In this document: piece by piece, positions 1 through 10,910 of the stretch
Position numbering within the stretch: the stretch's first letter is position 1
How the letters are laid out: each line of letters begins with the position of its first letter
Assembly (NCBI RefSeq): GCF_012848175.1
Contig: NZ_CP051651.1
Coordinates: forward strand, 4,278,501 to 4,342,500
DNA from: Xanthomonas campestris pv. badrii
GTDB lineage: Bacteria > Pseudomonadota > Gammaproteobacteria > Xanthomonadales > Xanthomonadaceae
DNA length: 64,000 nt
Direction of reading: 5' to 3'
Program-made: the position numbers and the translations under genes
Notes under the pieces: generated by a model
Told to the model about the DNA's origin: nothing
The model's input: the letters and a program-made list of their open reading frames with translations, nothing else
Databases searched by the model: none

Positions 1-894
<894 letters not shown>

Positions 895-1115
895 TCCATC
901 GGCGCACGCATGTTGATGAAAGACAGTGTGTGCGATGGCTGCATGCGCTGCGAGCGCGGCGCATGCAGGAGCAGGCGCGACAGGAAAGGCCAGTGACGCG
1001 AACGCGCACCTGCCGGCAGACGGCAGATACGTGGGCGGGTCCGCAGCCCGACCAGGTCGGTGACCGACACCGGTTGCGGCAGCCCACGGGCTGCGCAGCC
1101 GTCCCGCAGCGCTCT

Positions 1116-2198
1116 CTATTCGGCCGGATCGACGGATGTCGGCGCGGCCACCGAATCCCGCTTGACCAGCAGGTGCGCGACCACATGATCGACCATCTTC
1201 GGCGTCCGCTCCTTGGCGCGTATCGTCTTCAGCAGGATGTCCAACGCGGCATCGGCCATGGCGGCAATGGGTTGCTGCACCGTGGTGAGTTCGGGCCACA
1301 CGGCGGTGGCGGCGGAGGTGTCGTCGAACCCCACCACCGACAGATCACGCGGCACATCCATGCCGCGCCGATGCGCCACCGAAATGGCGGCGGCAGCCAT
1401 ATCGTCGTTGCTGGCGAAGATCGCGCTGGGGCGGCGCTTGCGTGCCAGCAACGTTTCCGCGGCCAGCAACCCCGAGCGGTAGGTGTAGTCGCCCGGTTGC
1501 ACCAGATGCCGATCCAGCCGCAGGCCGGCATCGGACAAGGCGGCCTGGAATCCTTCGAAACGCCGCGTGCTGGCCGACAGGTTGGGATGCCCGGCGATGT
1601 AGCCGATCCGCGTATGCCCCTGCGCGATCAGATGCTCGGTGATTTCCTTGGCGGCAGCGAATTCGTCGATGCGCACGCAGGCCACATCGGGGCTGAAATG
1701 ATTGGAGGCGATCGCCACCACAGGCACCTTGGCGCGCACCAGTTCCAGCACTGCGGCGCGGGATTCGCACAACGGTGGCGGCAGGATGACGCCGGCCACG
1801 CCCTTGGCGAGTTTGCGCGCGGCACGGCGCTCGGCATCGGCATCCAGATCGTCCCAGCAGTCGATCACCAGCTGGATCGAGGTGCGCGACGCAACACGCA
1901 ACACGCCGAGCAACAACTCGCGCAGGTAGGCGCCACTGGGGTCGCTGTAGATCAGCGCGATGCGGGTGCTTTGCGCGGCGGCCAGCGCGCTGGCCGCCAG
2001 GTTGGGCGTGTAACCGAGTTTGTCGACGGCACGCATGACGCGCTCGCGGGTGGCCTGACGCACACTGCCGGTGTTGTTGACCACACGCGAGACCGTCATC
2101 GGCGACACTTTCGCCAGCGCCGCCACCTCGTCGATGGTGGTCGCGCGGCTGGTGCGGCGGACCGATTTCCTGACCTTCTCCAAGCGTGGCCTCTTCAA
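1116..2198 (-). CDS. xylR: LacI-family regulator, XylR-like repressor of the xylan locus
   Basis: DNA-binding transcription factor of 360 residues. An N-terminal LacI helix-turn-helix lies at about residues 19-67 ([21 protein letters not shown] then the YTPN hinge), followed by a periplasmic-binding-protein-like effector domain ([42 protein letters not shown]). The only usable start in this frame appears to be TTG at 2196-2198; no in-frame ATG with a ribosome site was seen ahead of the HTH. It is transcribed divergently from the alpha-glucuronidase gene and convergently with xylA. From position, it is the likely counterpart of X. campestris XylR, which represses xylan genes through a TGGTAGCGCTAACA-type box; two such boxes occur near 25.7 kb. 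The link to those boxes is inference from known biology. Confidence 0.85.
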   Translation of the reverse strand: MKRPRLEKVRKSVRRTSRATTIDEVAALAKVSPMTVSRVVNNTGSVRQATRERVMRAVDKLGYTPNLAASALAAAQSTRIALIYSDPSGAYLRELLLGVLRVASRTSIQLVIDCWDDLDADAERRAARKLAKGVAGVILPPPLCESRAAVLELVRAKVPVVAIASNHFSPDVACVRIDEFAAAKEITEHLIAQGHTRIGYIAGHPNLSASTRRFEGFQAALSDAGLRLDRHLVQPGDYTYRSGLLAAETLLARKRRPSAIFASNDDMAAAAISVAHRRGMDVPRDLSVVGFDDTSAATAVWPELTTVQQPIAAMADAALDILLKTIRAKERTPKMVDHVVAHLLVKRDSVAAPTSVDPAE

Positions 2199-2344
2199 GT
2201 GAGTGCGAAAGCTGCACGATGCATACCGACTGCGGCAATGACGTCCGCACCCACGGCATACACGACGATGCGCATCATGGTACCGGGAAGCAGACAGAGC
2301 GGGGAGACGCGCAACGCTGCGTCACACGCAGTGGAGCAGATGGC

Positions 2345-4546
2345 ATGAGCAGGCAGGCAAGCGGCGGTGATCGCGCCCCGATAACTGCGCGGCTACTGAT
2401 GGGGCTGATGCTGCTCTGCGGCGTGTTGCTGCCTGCTGCGCAGGTACACGCCGAGGATGGCTACGATCTGTGGTTGCGCTACCAGCCGGTGGACAACGCC
2501 ATGGCATTGCGCGAACACACCCAGGCACTGGTGGTCGCTGGCGACTCGCCCACCCTGCAGGCCGCGCGCCAGGAGCTGGAGCGTGGCCTGCAGGGCCTGC
2601 TGGGCGCCGCGCCGCAACCCACTGAAGAGGTTTTGCGCGACGGCACGCTGCTGCTGGGTCCGGCCAATGCGCCACAGGTGGCAGCCCTGACGCTGCATAC
2701 CGCCGATCTTGGCCGCGAGGGCTACCTGATCCAGTCGCTCACCGTGGACGGCCACCGCAGCATCGCGATCGTGGGCGGCAGCGATATCGGTGCGCTGTAC
2801 GGCGCATTTCATTTCCTGCGTCTGCTGCAGACCGGCCAGGCACTGACCGCATTGAACGTGCGTGAGTCGCCGCGGCTGCAGCTGCGCATGCTCAATCACT
2901 GGGACAATCTCGATGGCGTGGTGGAGCGCGGCTATGCCGGCGCCTCGCTGTGGAACTGGCAGACACTGCCGGGCTATCTGGATCCGCGCTACACCGATTA
3001 CGCGCGCGCCAATGCCTCGCTGGGCATCAATGGAACCGTACTCAACAATGTCAACGCCAAGGCATGGAGCCTGACGCCGCAGTATCTGGACAAAGCTGCT
3101 GCGCTGGCCAAGGTATTTCGGCCGTATGGCATCCGCGTATTTCTCAGCGCCCGCTTCAGTGCGCCGATCGAGATCGGCGGGCTGCCCACCGCCGACCCGC
3201 TGGATGCGCAGGTGCAGCGCTGGTGGCGTGAGACCGCCGATGCGATCTATGCGCGCATTCCGGATTTCGGCGGGTTTCTGGTCAAGGCCAATTCCGAAGG
3301 ACAGCCCGGCCCGCAGGATTACGGGCGCACGCATGCCGATGGCGCGAACCTGCTGGCCGCCGCGCTGGCGCCGCATGGTGGCGTGGTGATGTGGCGTGCA
3401 TTCGTGTATTCGCACGAGCAGCCCGACGACCGCGCCAAGCAGGCGTATAGTGAATTCATGCCGCTCGATGGGGCATTCGCCGACAACGTGATCGTGCAGG
3501 TGAAAAACGGCGCCATCGATTTCCAGCCACGCGAGCCCTTCCATCCCTTGTTCGGCGCGATGCGCAAGACGCCGCTGATGCCGGAATTCCAGATCACCAA
3601 GGAATATCTTGGCTTTTCCACGCATCTGGCGTATCTGGGCACCTTGTTCGCCGAGACCTTGCAGGCCGATACCTATGCGCGCGGCAAGGGTTCGACCGTC
3701 GCCAAGACGGTCGATGGCAGCGTGTTCAACGATGCCAAACGCCCGCGGCTGACCGGCATCGCCGGCGTTGCCAACATCGGGGCGGACCGCAACTGGAGCG
3801 GCTCCTTGTTCGATCAGGCCAACTGGTATGCCTATGGACGGCTGGCCTGGAATCCGTCGTTGTCGCCGGAGGCGATCGCGCAGGACTGGGTGCGCATGAC
3901 CTTGTCCAACGACCCGGCCGTGGTCACGCCGGTGGTGGGCATGATGCTGCGCTCGCGCGAGGCGGTGGTGGACTACATGACGCCACTGGGCCTGCATCAT
4001 CTGATGGGGCGCGGCCACCATTACGGCCCGGCGCCCTGGGATGCCGGCAGCGAGCGACCCGACTGGGATCCGGTGTATTACCACCGCGCCGACCGCAACG
4101 GCATCGGATTTGATCGCAGCGCCAGCGGCAGCAACGCGGCCGCGCAATACGCCGCACCGGTGGCGCGCGTGTTCGGCGATGTGCGACGCGTGCCCGAGCA
4201 GTATCTGCTGTGGTTCCATCATGTCTCCTGGGACCGGCGCATGGCCTCCGGGCGGACACTGTGGGACGAGTTGGTGTGGCATTACGACCATGGCGTGGAC
4301 GAGGTGCGGGCGATGCGGGCGACCTGGCAAGGCCTGGCCGGCCGCATCGATGCACCGCGCTACCGGCAGGTGGACGCGTTTCTGGCAATCCAGCAGGACG
4401 AAGCGCAGTGGTGGCGCGATGCCAGCATCGCCTATTTCCAGAGCGTGTCCGGGCGCGCCCTGCCGCCAGGCGTGGCCGCCCCGGCGCATCCGCTGGCGTA
4501 CTACCAGGGCCTGAAATTTCCGTACGCACCGGGGAATCCGAAATGA
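2345..4546 (+). CDS. aguA: GH67 alpha-glucuronidase, exported
   Basis: Removes (4-O-methyl-)glucuronic acid from the non-reducing end of aldouronic xylo-oligosaccharides, most likely in the periplasm. The 733-residue product begins with a signal peptide (LLMGLMLLCGVLLPAAQVHA then EDGYD). The usual GH67 catalytic residues align by motif with Cellvibrio GlcA67A: Glu318 in KANSEGQPGP (acid), and Asp392 in GAIDFQPREP with Glu420 in QITKEYLG (base pair); the 74 and 28 residue spacings fit the family. ATG at 2345 is chosen because GGAG lies about 8 bases ahead and the signal peptide starts there; the frame stays open upstream to 2186 without sense. The stop overlaps the next start (ATGA), indicating translational coupling with the esterase. 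Confidence 0.95.
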   Translation: MSRQASGGDRAPITARLLMGLMLLCGVLLPAAQVHAEDGYDLWLRYQPVDNAMALREHTQALVVAGDSPTLQAARQELERGLQGLLGAAPQPTEEVLRDGTLLLGPANAPQVAALTLHTADLGREGYLIQSLTVDGHRSIAIVGGSDIGALYGAFHFLRLLQTGQALTALNVRESPRLQLRMLNHWDNLDGVVERGYAGASLWNWQTLPGYLDPRYTDYARANASLGINGTVLNNVNAKAWSLTPQYLDKAAALAKVFRPYGIRVFLSARFSAPIEIGGLPTADPLDAQVQRWWRETADAIYARIPDFGGFLVKANSEGQPGPQDYGRTHADGANLLAAALAPHGGVVMWRAFVYSHEQPDDRAKQAYSEFMPLDGAFADNVIVQVKNGAIDFQPREPFHPLFGAMRKTPLMPEFQITKEYLGFSTHLAYLGTLFAETLQADTYARGKGSTVAKTVDGSVFNDAKRPRLTGIAGVANIGADRNWSGSLFDQANWYAYGRLAWNPSLSPEAIAQDWVRMTLSNDPAVVTPVVGMMLRSREAVVDYMTPLGLHHLMGRGHHYGPAPWDAGSERPDWDPVYYHRADRNGIGFDRSASGSNAAAQYAAPVARVFGDVRRVPEQYLLWFHHVSWDRRMASGRTLWDELVWHYDHGVDEVRAMRATWQGLAGRIDAPRYRQVDAFLAIQQDEAQWWRDASIAYFQSVSGRALPPGVAAPAHPLAYYQGLKFPYAPGNPK

Positions 4547-6504
4547 AACTGCGTGGTGTGCCCCTGCTGCTTGCCGCCGCTGCCGCGCTCGCAGCCGATG
4601 TAGCCTACGCCGCCGATATGCCGCTGCTGCATCCGCTGTTCCAGGACCATGCGGTGCTGCAACGCGATGCGCCGATCCGGGTGTGGGGCAATGCGGCGCC
4701 CGGCACGCGCGTGCGGGTGCAATTGGAGACCCAGCAGCGACAGGTGCGCGCGGATCGCCAGGGCCACTGGCAGGTGCAGCTGCCTGCCCACGCCGCCGGC
4801 GGACCGTACACGCTGACCGCCAGCGGCGCCGACGGTGCGACACAGCAGGTGGCCGATGTGATGATCGGCGATGTCTGGCTGTGTTCGGGCCAATCCAACA
4901 TGGAATTGCAGGTGCATCGCACGCTGGATGCGCGCAGCGAGATCGCCGATGCCGATCAACCGGCCATCCGCATGTTCAAGGTGCCGGCGCAATCCAGCCC
5001 CACGCCGCAACGTGACTTTGGCGGCGCAGCGCAATGGCAGCCGACCACGCCGGACACGGTGAAGGACTTTTCGGCAGCGTGCTACTACTTCGCGCGCGAA
5101 CTGCACAAGACCGTGTCCGTGCCGATGGGGTTGATCAACGCCTCGTGGGGCGGCTCGCAGCTGCAGGCCTGGATCGGCGAGGCAGCACTGCGCGCGGCCG
5201 GCGACGATGGCCCGGCACTGGATGTGTTGGCACGCTATGCCGACAGCCCGACGGACGCGGCGCCGCGCTGGGCACGGCTGTGGGAAGCATGGTGGCACGC
5301 ACATGGCGAAGGCGAGCCGTGGCAACCGGATGCGCCGGGCGCGTGGCAACCGGCACCTGCTGCGCTGGGCGTATGGGACGACTGGGGTGTGCCGCAGTTG
5401 GTGGGCTTCAACGGCATGGTCTGGTATCGCACCAGCGTGGAGCTGACGCCCGCACAGGCGGCGCAGGAAGCCACCCTGGTGCTGGGGCCGGTGGATGAGC
5501 TGGACCAGACCTGGGTCAACGGTGTTGGCGTGGGCAGCAGCTACGGGGCCGATCAACCGCGCCGCTATGCGCTGCCGCGCGGCCACCTGCATGCCGGGCG
5601 CAACAGCATCGTGCTCAATGTCCTCAACACGTATCGCCGTGGTGGATTGCTGGGCGATGCGTCCTCGCGTGCACTGCAGTTCGCCGATGGCAGCACGCTG
5701 CCGCTGGCCGCGCCGTGGCACTACCGCATCGTGCCGCCGCAGCTGGGCTCGCCACCGCGCGCACCGTGGTCCTCGGCCGCGGGGCTGACCACCTTGTACA
5801 ACGGCATGATCGCCCCGCTCGGCCATCTCGGCCTGCGCGGGGTGCTGTGGTACCAGGGCGAATCCAATGCCGGCGATGCCATGCATTACCCGGCCCTGCT
5901 CGACGCCTGGCGGCGCGACTGGCGTGCACGCTTCGGTGCAACGCTGCCGCTGCTGATGGTGCAGCTGGCCAACTATGGCGCGCCGCCCACGCAACCGGTG
6001 GAAAGCGGCTGGGCGCAGCTGCGCGAGGCGCAGCGCCGCTTCGTGGCCGAAGACGCGCATGCCGGCCTGGCAGTGGCCATCGATATCGGCGACCGCTACG
6101 ACATCCACCCGGCCAACAAGCAGGAACTGGGCCGGCGGCTGGCACGCGCGGCGCGGCATGTGGTGTATGGCGAGGCGATTGCACCCTCGGGCCCGGCACC
6201 ACGCGCGGTGCAGCGCGATGGCGACAGCGTGCGCATCGTCTTCGACGATGTGGACACCACGCTGCTGAGCTACAGCAATGATGCACCAATCGGCTTCGAA
6301 ATCTGCGGTGCAGCGGCCGGCAGCTGCCGGTATGCCAGCGCCAGCGTGCAGCAGCGCCTCGTGCGCCTGCGCATTCCCTCCGGCATGGATGCGGCGCGGG
6401 TGCGCTACTGCTGGGCCGACAGCCCGGTGTGCACCTTGTACGACCGCAGCGGCCTGCCGGCTGGCCCGTTCGAACGTCCCATCACCACCCCATCTTCCCC
6501 CTGA
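4543..6504 (+). CDS. SASA-family carbohydrate acetylesterase, probable acetylxylan esterase, exported
   Basis: Predicted to hydrolyse O-acetyl groups from sugars. It belongs to the sialate 9-O-acetylesterase (SASA) family, but in this locus acetylated xylo-oligosaccharides are the sensible substrate (inference). It has 653 residues with signal peptide [19 protein letters not shown]. The SGNH-type nucleophile block is [10 protein letters not shown] near residue 115, [10 protein letters not shown] carries a conserved middle block, and [10 protein letters not shown] supplies the C-terminal Asp-x-His pair. An insertion rich in Trp and acidic residues (about 240-370) splits the catalytic domain and includes a jelly-roll-like segment, as is common in this family. 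It overlaps the alpha-glucuronidase stop by 4 bases, and the mannonate dehydratase follows 11 bases after its stop. Confidence 0.88.
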   Translation: MKLRGVPLLLAAAAALAADVAYAADMPLLHPLFQDHAVLQRDAPIRVWGNAAPGTRVRVQLETQQRQVRADRQGHWQVQLPAHAAGGPYTLTASGADGATQQVADVMIGDVWLCSGQSNMELQVHRTLDARSEIADADQPAIRMFKVPAQSSPTPQRDFGGAAQWQPTTPDTVKDFSAACYYFARELHKTVSVPMGLINASWGGSQLQAWIGEAALRAAGDDGPALDVLARYADSPTDAAPRWARLWEAWWHAHGEGEPWQPDAPGAWQPAPAALGVWDDWGVPQLVGFNGMVWYRTSVELTPAQAAQEATLVLGPVDELDQTWVNGVGVGSSYGADQPRRYALPRGHLHAGRNSIVLNVLNTYRRGGLLGDASSRALQFADGSTLPLAAPWHYRIVPPQLGSPPRAPWSSAAGLTTLYNGMIAPLGHLGLRGVLWYQGESNAGDAMHYPALLDAWRRDWRARFGATLPLLMVQLANYGAPPTQPVESGWAQLREAQRRFVAEDAHAGLAVAIDIGDRYDIHPANKQELGRRLARAARHVVYGEAIAPSGPAPRAVQRDGDSVRIVFDDVDTTLLSYSNDAPIGFEICGAAAGSCRYASASVQQRLVRLRIPSGMDAARVRYCWADSPVCTLYDRSGLPAGPFERPITTPSSP

Positions 6505-6515
6505 GCGAGATCACG

Positions 6516-7775
6516 ATGTCACAGACTTCCGACTCCCCTGCACCGCTGCAAGATTCTGCCCGCGACCGCGAGATCGTCGAGGCGCGCGTGATCGTCACCT
6601 GCCCGGGCCGCAACTTCGTCACCCTGAAGATCCGCACCCGCTCAGGCATCACCGGGCTGGGCGATGCCACGCTCAACGGCCGCGAACTGGCGGTGGCGGC
6701 CTACCTGCAGGAACACCTGGTGCCGAACCTGATCGGCCGCGATGCCGGGCGCATCGAGGACATCTGGCAGCTCTTCTACCGCGGTGCGTACTGGCGGCGT
6801 GGCCCGGTGACGATGAGCGCGATTGCCGCGGTGGACGTGGCGCTATGGGACATCCTGGGCAAGATGGCCGGCATGCCGTTGTACCAGCTGCTGGGCGGGC
6901 GCTCGCGCGAAGGTGCGCTGGTCTATGGCCACGCCAACGGCCGCGATATCGCCGAAACCAGCGACGAAGTGGGCCGCTTCCGCGAGATGGGCTTTATCGC
7001 CATCCGCGCGCAATGCGGCGTGCCCGGGATCAAGAAGACCTATGGCATTTCCAGCGGCGGCAAGCCGTACGAGCCGGCCGAAAGCGAACTGCCCACCGAA
7101 ACCGTGTGGTCCACGCCGCGCTACCTGGGTGTGGTGCCGAAGTTGTTCGAGCAATTGCGCAGCGACCACGGCGATGCGATCGAGCTGCTGCACGATGCGC
7201 ATCACCGGCTCACCCCGATCGAAGCCGCGCGCCTGGGCCGCGATCTGGAGCCGTACCGGCTGTTCTGGCTGGAAGACGCCACGCCTGCGGAAAACCAGCG
7301 TGCGTTCGAGATCATTCGCCAGCACACGGTCACGCCATTGGCAGTGGGCGAAGTGTTCAATTCGATCTGGGACTGCAAGCACCTGATCGAACAGCAGCTG
7401 ATCGACTACATCCGCACGACAATCGTCCACGCCGGCGGCATCACGCATGTGCGCAGGCTGGCCGACTTCGCGGCCTTGCATCAGGTGCGCACCGGCTTCC
7501 ACGGCGCCACCGATCTGTCGCCGGTGTGCATGGGCGCGGCCTTGCACTTCGACACCTGGGTGCCCAACTTCGGCATCCAGGAATACATGTTCCATTCCGA
7601 CGAGGCCAATGCGGTGTTCCCGCACGACTACGTGTTCCGCGACGGGCGCCTGCATTGCGGCCAAACCCCGGGGCATGGCGTGGACATCGACGAGGCGCTG
7701 GCCGCCAAGTATCCGTATGTGCCCAAACAACTGCCCATCGCGCGCCTGGAGGACGGCGCGATGTGGGATTGGTGA
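6516..7775 (+). CDS. manD: D-mannonate dehydratase of the enolase superfamily (ManD/RspA type)
   Basis: Cytoplasmic enzyme converting D-mannonate to 2-keto-3-deoxy-D-gluconate, the last dedicated step of glucuronate breakdown. It has 419 residues. Enolase-superfamily metal ligands are visible with exact family spacing: Asp227 and His229 in LHDAHHR, Glu253 in [10 protein letters not shown], and Glu279 in LAVGEVFNS. These match Asp210/His212/Glu236/Glu262 of characterised ManD. The [10 protein letters not shown] loop and the C-terminal MWDW ending are typical of RspA/ManD proteins. ATG at 6516 follows a weak GAGCGAG site just after the esterase stop; the open frame continues upstream inside the esterase and is not used. 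It replaces the unrelated UxuA dehydratase of enteric bacteria. Some family members are inactive or poorly active, so activity is inferred from the pathway context. Confidence 0.9.
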   Translation: MSQTSDSPAPLQDSARDREIVEARVIVTCPGRNFVTLKIRTRSGITGLGDATLNGRELAVAAYLQEHLVPNLIGRDAGRIEDIWQLFYRGAYWRRGPVTMSAIAAVDVALWDILGKMAGMPLYQLLGGRSREGALVYGHANGRDIAETSDEVGRFREMGFIAIRAQCGVPGIKKTYGISSGGKPYEPAESELPTETVWSTPRYLGVVPKLFEQLRSDHGDAIELLHDAHHRLTPIEAARLGRDLEPYRLFWLEDATPAENQRAFEIIRQHTVTPLAVGEVFNSIWDCKHLIEQQLIDYIRTTIVHAGGITHVRRLADFAALHQVRTGFHGATDLSPVCMGAALHFDTWVPNFGIQEYMFHSDEANAVFPHDYVFRDGRLHCGQTPGHGVDIDEALAAKYPYVPKQLPIARLEDGAMWDW

Positions 7776-7992
7776 TGCGCCTATTGCCGGCCGCGCGTGT
7801 GCCTGTCGTGATACAGGCGCAGGACAGGCCCAAGCGTGCGGCGGGCGATACGCAGGCACGCGCCGGTTGGCAGTCGCGACGCCGCGAGGACGATGCCGGT
7901 TTCCTCAGCACTGCACAGGCCGGCGGCTTCGTCGGCAGCATGATCGGGCCCTTCGCCCGGTTGCAACCAGACCGCACCAAGGAGGACTGACC

Positions 7993-10686
7993 ATGCATTC
8001 GCACCCTGCCCGTCTCACCGCCGCCTCGCGCCGCGCCCTGGCCGCCGGCCTGCTGCTGGCGATTGCCCTGGCGGCCGGCAACACGCAGGCGGTTGCACCG
8101 CCGCCGCCGCCGTATCTGGACACCCAACTGCCGTTCGAGACACGCGCCGCCGATCTGGTGTCGCGCATGACGCTGGAAGAAAAGGCCGCGCAGATGCAGA
8201 ACGCCGCACCGGCGATCCCGCGCTTGCAGGTGCCCGCCTACGACTGGTGGAACGAGGCGCTGCACGGCGTGGCGCGCGCCGGTGGTGCCACGGTGTTTCC
8301 GCAGGCGATCGGGCTGACAGCCACCTTCGACACCCCGTTGATGGCCGAAGTGGCCACCGCCATCAGCGATGAAGCACGCGCCAAGCACCACGGGTTTCTG
8401 GCGCGCGATGAGCACAAGCGCTACCAGGGGCTCACATTCTGGTCGCCCAACATCAACATTTTCCGCGACCCGCGCTGGGGCCGCGGGCAGGAAACCTACG
8501 GCGAAGATCCGTTCCTGACTGCGCGCATGGGGGTGACCTTCGTACAGGGCCTGCAGGCGCAGCAGGGGCCATACCGCAAGCTCGATGCCACCGCCAAGCA
8601 CTTCGCCGTCCACAGCGGCCCGGAAGCGGACCGCCACCACTTCGACGTGCATCCCAGCGAACGCGATCTGCATGAGACCTACCTGCCGGCGTTCCAGGCC
8701 TTGGTGCAGGAAGGCCATGTGGCCGCAGTGATGGGCGCCTACAACCGCGTCAATGGCGAATCCGCCTCGGCCAGCACGCGGCTGGAAGGCATCCTGCGCC
8801 GCGACTGGGGCTTCGATGGCTATATCGTCAGCGACTGCGCGGCGATCCGCGATATCTGGCAGAACCACAAGATCGTGCCCACGCCCGAAGCTGCCGCCGC
8901 GCTGGGCGTCAAGCACGGCACCGACCTGGATTGCGGCGACACCTATGCATCGTTGCCCAAGGCGGTGCGCGCCGGCTTGATCGACGAAGCCGCCATCGAC
9001 ACCTCGCTCAAGCGGCTGATGGCCACGCGCATGCGCTTAGGCATGTTCGACCCGCCGGCCAAGGTGCCGTGGGCACAGATTCCCGCCTCGGTGAATCAAT
9101 CGCCGCAGCACGATGCGCTGGCCCGACGCGCCGCACGCGAATCGCTGGTGTTGCTGAAGAACGACGGCCTGCTGCCGCTCAAACCCACGCTCAAGCGCAT
9201 CGCCGTGGTCGGCCCCACCGCCGATGATCCGATGTCGCTGCTGGGCAACTATTACGGCACGCCCGCCGCGCCGGTCACCATCCTGCAAGGCATCCGCGAT
9301 GCGGCGCCACAGGCGCAAGTGGTGTATGCACGCGGTAGCGATCTGGTGGAAGGACGCGAAGACCCCAACGCTGCCGCACCGATCGACGCGCGCTATCTGC
9401 GCCCGGCCGCCGATGCCAAACAGAACGGATTGACCGGTGAATACTTCAAGGGACGCAGCCTGGCCGGGCAACCGGTGCTGACCCGCATCGACCCACGCAT
9501 CGCCTTCCGCTGGGACCGCAATGCGCCCACCGACGATGCGCTGGGCCGTGGCGAGCTGCAGCCCGGGCAGGCATTGGACAAGGACGATTTCAGCGTGCGT
9601 TGGCATGGCCAGTTGTTGCCGCCGGTCAGCGGCGATTACGACCTGCAGATCGCTGCCGATGACGGCGTGCGCCTGTATCTGGACGGCAAGTTGCTGATCG
9701 ACCAGTGGAGCGATGCGCCGCGCATGCGCGGCGGCAATGCCAGCGTGCGCCTGGAAGCCGGCAAGGCCTACGACCTGCGCGTGGAGTATTACGAAGCCAC
9801 CCGCGATGCCGGGGTGCGCCTGGCCTGGCGCATGCCTGGTGCCAAGCCACCGCTGCAGGAGGCGGTGGATGCCGCTCGCAATGCCGAGGTGGTGGTGTTC
9901 GTCGGCGGCCTCACCGGCGATGTCGAAGGCGAAGAGATGGACGTCAACTATCCCGGCTTTGCCGGCGGCGACCGCACCGACACCCGCCTGCCCAAACCGC
10001 AGCGCGAGCTGCTGCAGGCGCTGCAGGCCACCGGCACGCCGGTGGTGGCGGTGTTGACCACCGGCTCCGCACTGGCGGTGGATTGGGCGCAGCAGCATGT
10101 ACCGGCGATTCTGCTGGCGTGGTACCCCGGCCAGCGCGGCGGCAGTGCGGTGGGCGATGTGCTGTTCGGTCAGGCCAGCCCGGGTGGTCGCCTGCCGATC
10201 ACCTTCTACACCGAAGCCGAGCGCCTGCCCGCCTTCGATGACTACGCCATGCGCGGGCGCACCTATCGCTACTTCACCGGCACCGCGCTGTACCCGTTCG
10301 GCCACGGATTGTCGTACACGCAATTCACCTACTCGGACCTGCGCCTGGACCGCACCACCCTCAGCGCCGATGGCACGTTGCGCGCGACGCTGAAGGTGCG
10401 CAACACCGGCAAGCGCGCCGGCGACGAAGTGGTGCAGCTGTACCTGCATCCGCTGGACCCCAAGCGCGAACGGGCCGGCAAGGAGCTGCGTGGTTTTCAA
10501 CGCATGACCCTGCAACCGGGCGAACAGCGCGAGGTCGCCTTCACGCTGAAGGCCGCCGATGCGCTGCGTATCTACGACGAGCAGCGCAAGACCTACGCCG
10601 TGGACCCGGGCGCCTATGAAGTGCAGATCGGCGCATCCAGCAGCGACATCCGCAGCACGCAACGCTTTACCGTCACCAACGACTAG
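7993..10686 (+). CDS. GH3 beta-xylosidase/glucosidase with PA14 insertion, exported
   Basis: Exo-acting glycosidase expected to release xylose from short xylo-oligosaccharides in the periplasm. It has 897 residues. A signal peptide (AAGLLLAIALAAGNTQA) precedes the GH3 N-domain with YDWWNEALHGVAR, KHFAVHSGPE and the nucleophile block YIVSDCAAI (Asp281). A PA14 domain at about residues 477-612 (LTGEYFKG to VRLAW, including DDGVRLYLDG) is inserted in the second GH3 domain, and a fibronectin-III-like domain ends the protein (ATLKVRNTGKRAGDEVVQLY). ATG 7993 follows a strong AAGGAGGA site. The 217 bp before it show no gene. The family has several substrate specificities; beta-xylosidase is chosen from WWNEALHG-type active-site features and the locus. 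Confidence 0.93.
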   Translation: MHSHPARLTAASRRALAAGLLLAIALAAGNTQAVAPPPPPYLDTQLPFETRAADLVSRMTLEEKAAQMQNAAPAIPRLQVPAYDWWNEALHGVARAGGATVFPQAIGLTATFDTPLMAEVATAISDEARAKHHGFLARDEHKRYQGLTFWSPNINIFRDPRWGRGQETYGEDPFLTARMGVTFVQGLQAQQGPYRKLDATAKHFAVHSGPEADRHHFDVHPSERDLHETYLPAFQALVQEGHVAAVMGAYNRVNGESASASTRLEGILRRDWGFDGYIVSDCAAIRDIWQNHKIVPTPEAAAALGVKHGTDLDCGDTYASLPKAVRAGLIDEAAIDTSLKRLMATRMRLGMFDPPAKVPWAQIPASVNQSPQHDALARRAARESLVLLKNDGLLPLKPTLKRIAVVGPTADDPMSLLGNYYGTPAAPVTILQGIRDAAPQAQVVYARGSDLVEGREDPNAAAPIDARYLRPAADAKQNGLTGEYFKGRSLAGQPVLTRIDPRIAFRWDRNAPTDDALGRGELQPGQALDKDDFSVRWHGQLLPPVSGDYDLQIAADDGVRLYLDGKLLIDQWSDAPRMRGGNASVRLEAGKAYDLRVEYYEATRDAGVRLAWRMPGAKPPLQEAVDAARNAEVVVFVGGLTGDVEGEEMDVNYPGFAGGDRTDTRLPKPQRELLQALQATGTPVVAVLTTGSALAVDWAQQHVPAILLAWYPGQRGGSAVGDVLFGQASPGGRLPITFYTEAERLPAFDDYAMRGRTYRYFTGTALYPFGHGLSYTQFTYSDLRLDRTTLSADGTLRATLKVRNTGKRAGDEVVQLYLHPLDPKRERAGKELRGFQRMTLQPGEQREVAFTLKAADALRIYDEQRKTYAVDPGAYEVQIGASSSDIRSTQRFTVTND

Positions 10687-10743
10687 CGCCTCTCAAAAGC
10701 CGTCACCCTGTGGACATGGCGAACAAACCCTCCGGCCGCGATT

Positions 10744-10882
10744 GCCCTCAGCTCCTCTCCCCTCGGGGCGATAAGGCACTGCTTGCGCGCCACTGGCGCG
10801 CAAGCCCTGGAGCGCCCGCGCTGCTGGCACGGGCAGGGGCGCGGAGCGGGGTTTGGGGTGAGGGGACGGCGCAGGCGACTCC
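10744..10882. repeat. Intergenic hairpin-rich repeat
   Basis: The gap between the GH3 and uxuB genes contains a perfect 12-bp inverted repeat separated by one base (10781-10792 GCTTGCGCGCCA and 10794-10805). It is flanked by a CTCCTCTCCCCTCGGGG block and a GGGGTTTGGGGTGAGGGGA block that are partly complementary to each other. This looks like the REP/BIME-like intergenic elements common in Xanthomonas; related hairpins lie at 34.7 and 36.0 kb. It could form a strong RNA stem between the two coding regions. Confidence 0.6.
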
Positions 10883-10910
10883 ACCAACTCCCTAGTGCGC
10901 GGACACCACG

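Noticed and set aside
2393..4843. Open frame of about 816 codons opposite the alpha-glucuronidase gene
   Set aside because: Antisense shadow of a GC-rich gene; the plus strand encodes all GH67 catalytic blocks.
7447..7992. N-terminal extension of the GH3 gene into the ManD gene
   Set aside because: ATG 7993 has a strong AAGGAGGA site and a signal peptide; the extension overlaps the mannonate dehydratase in another frame.
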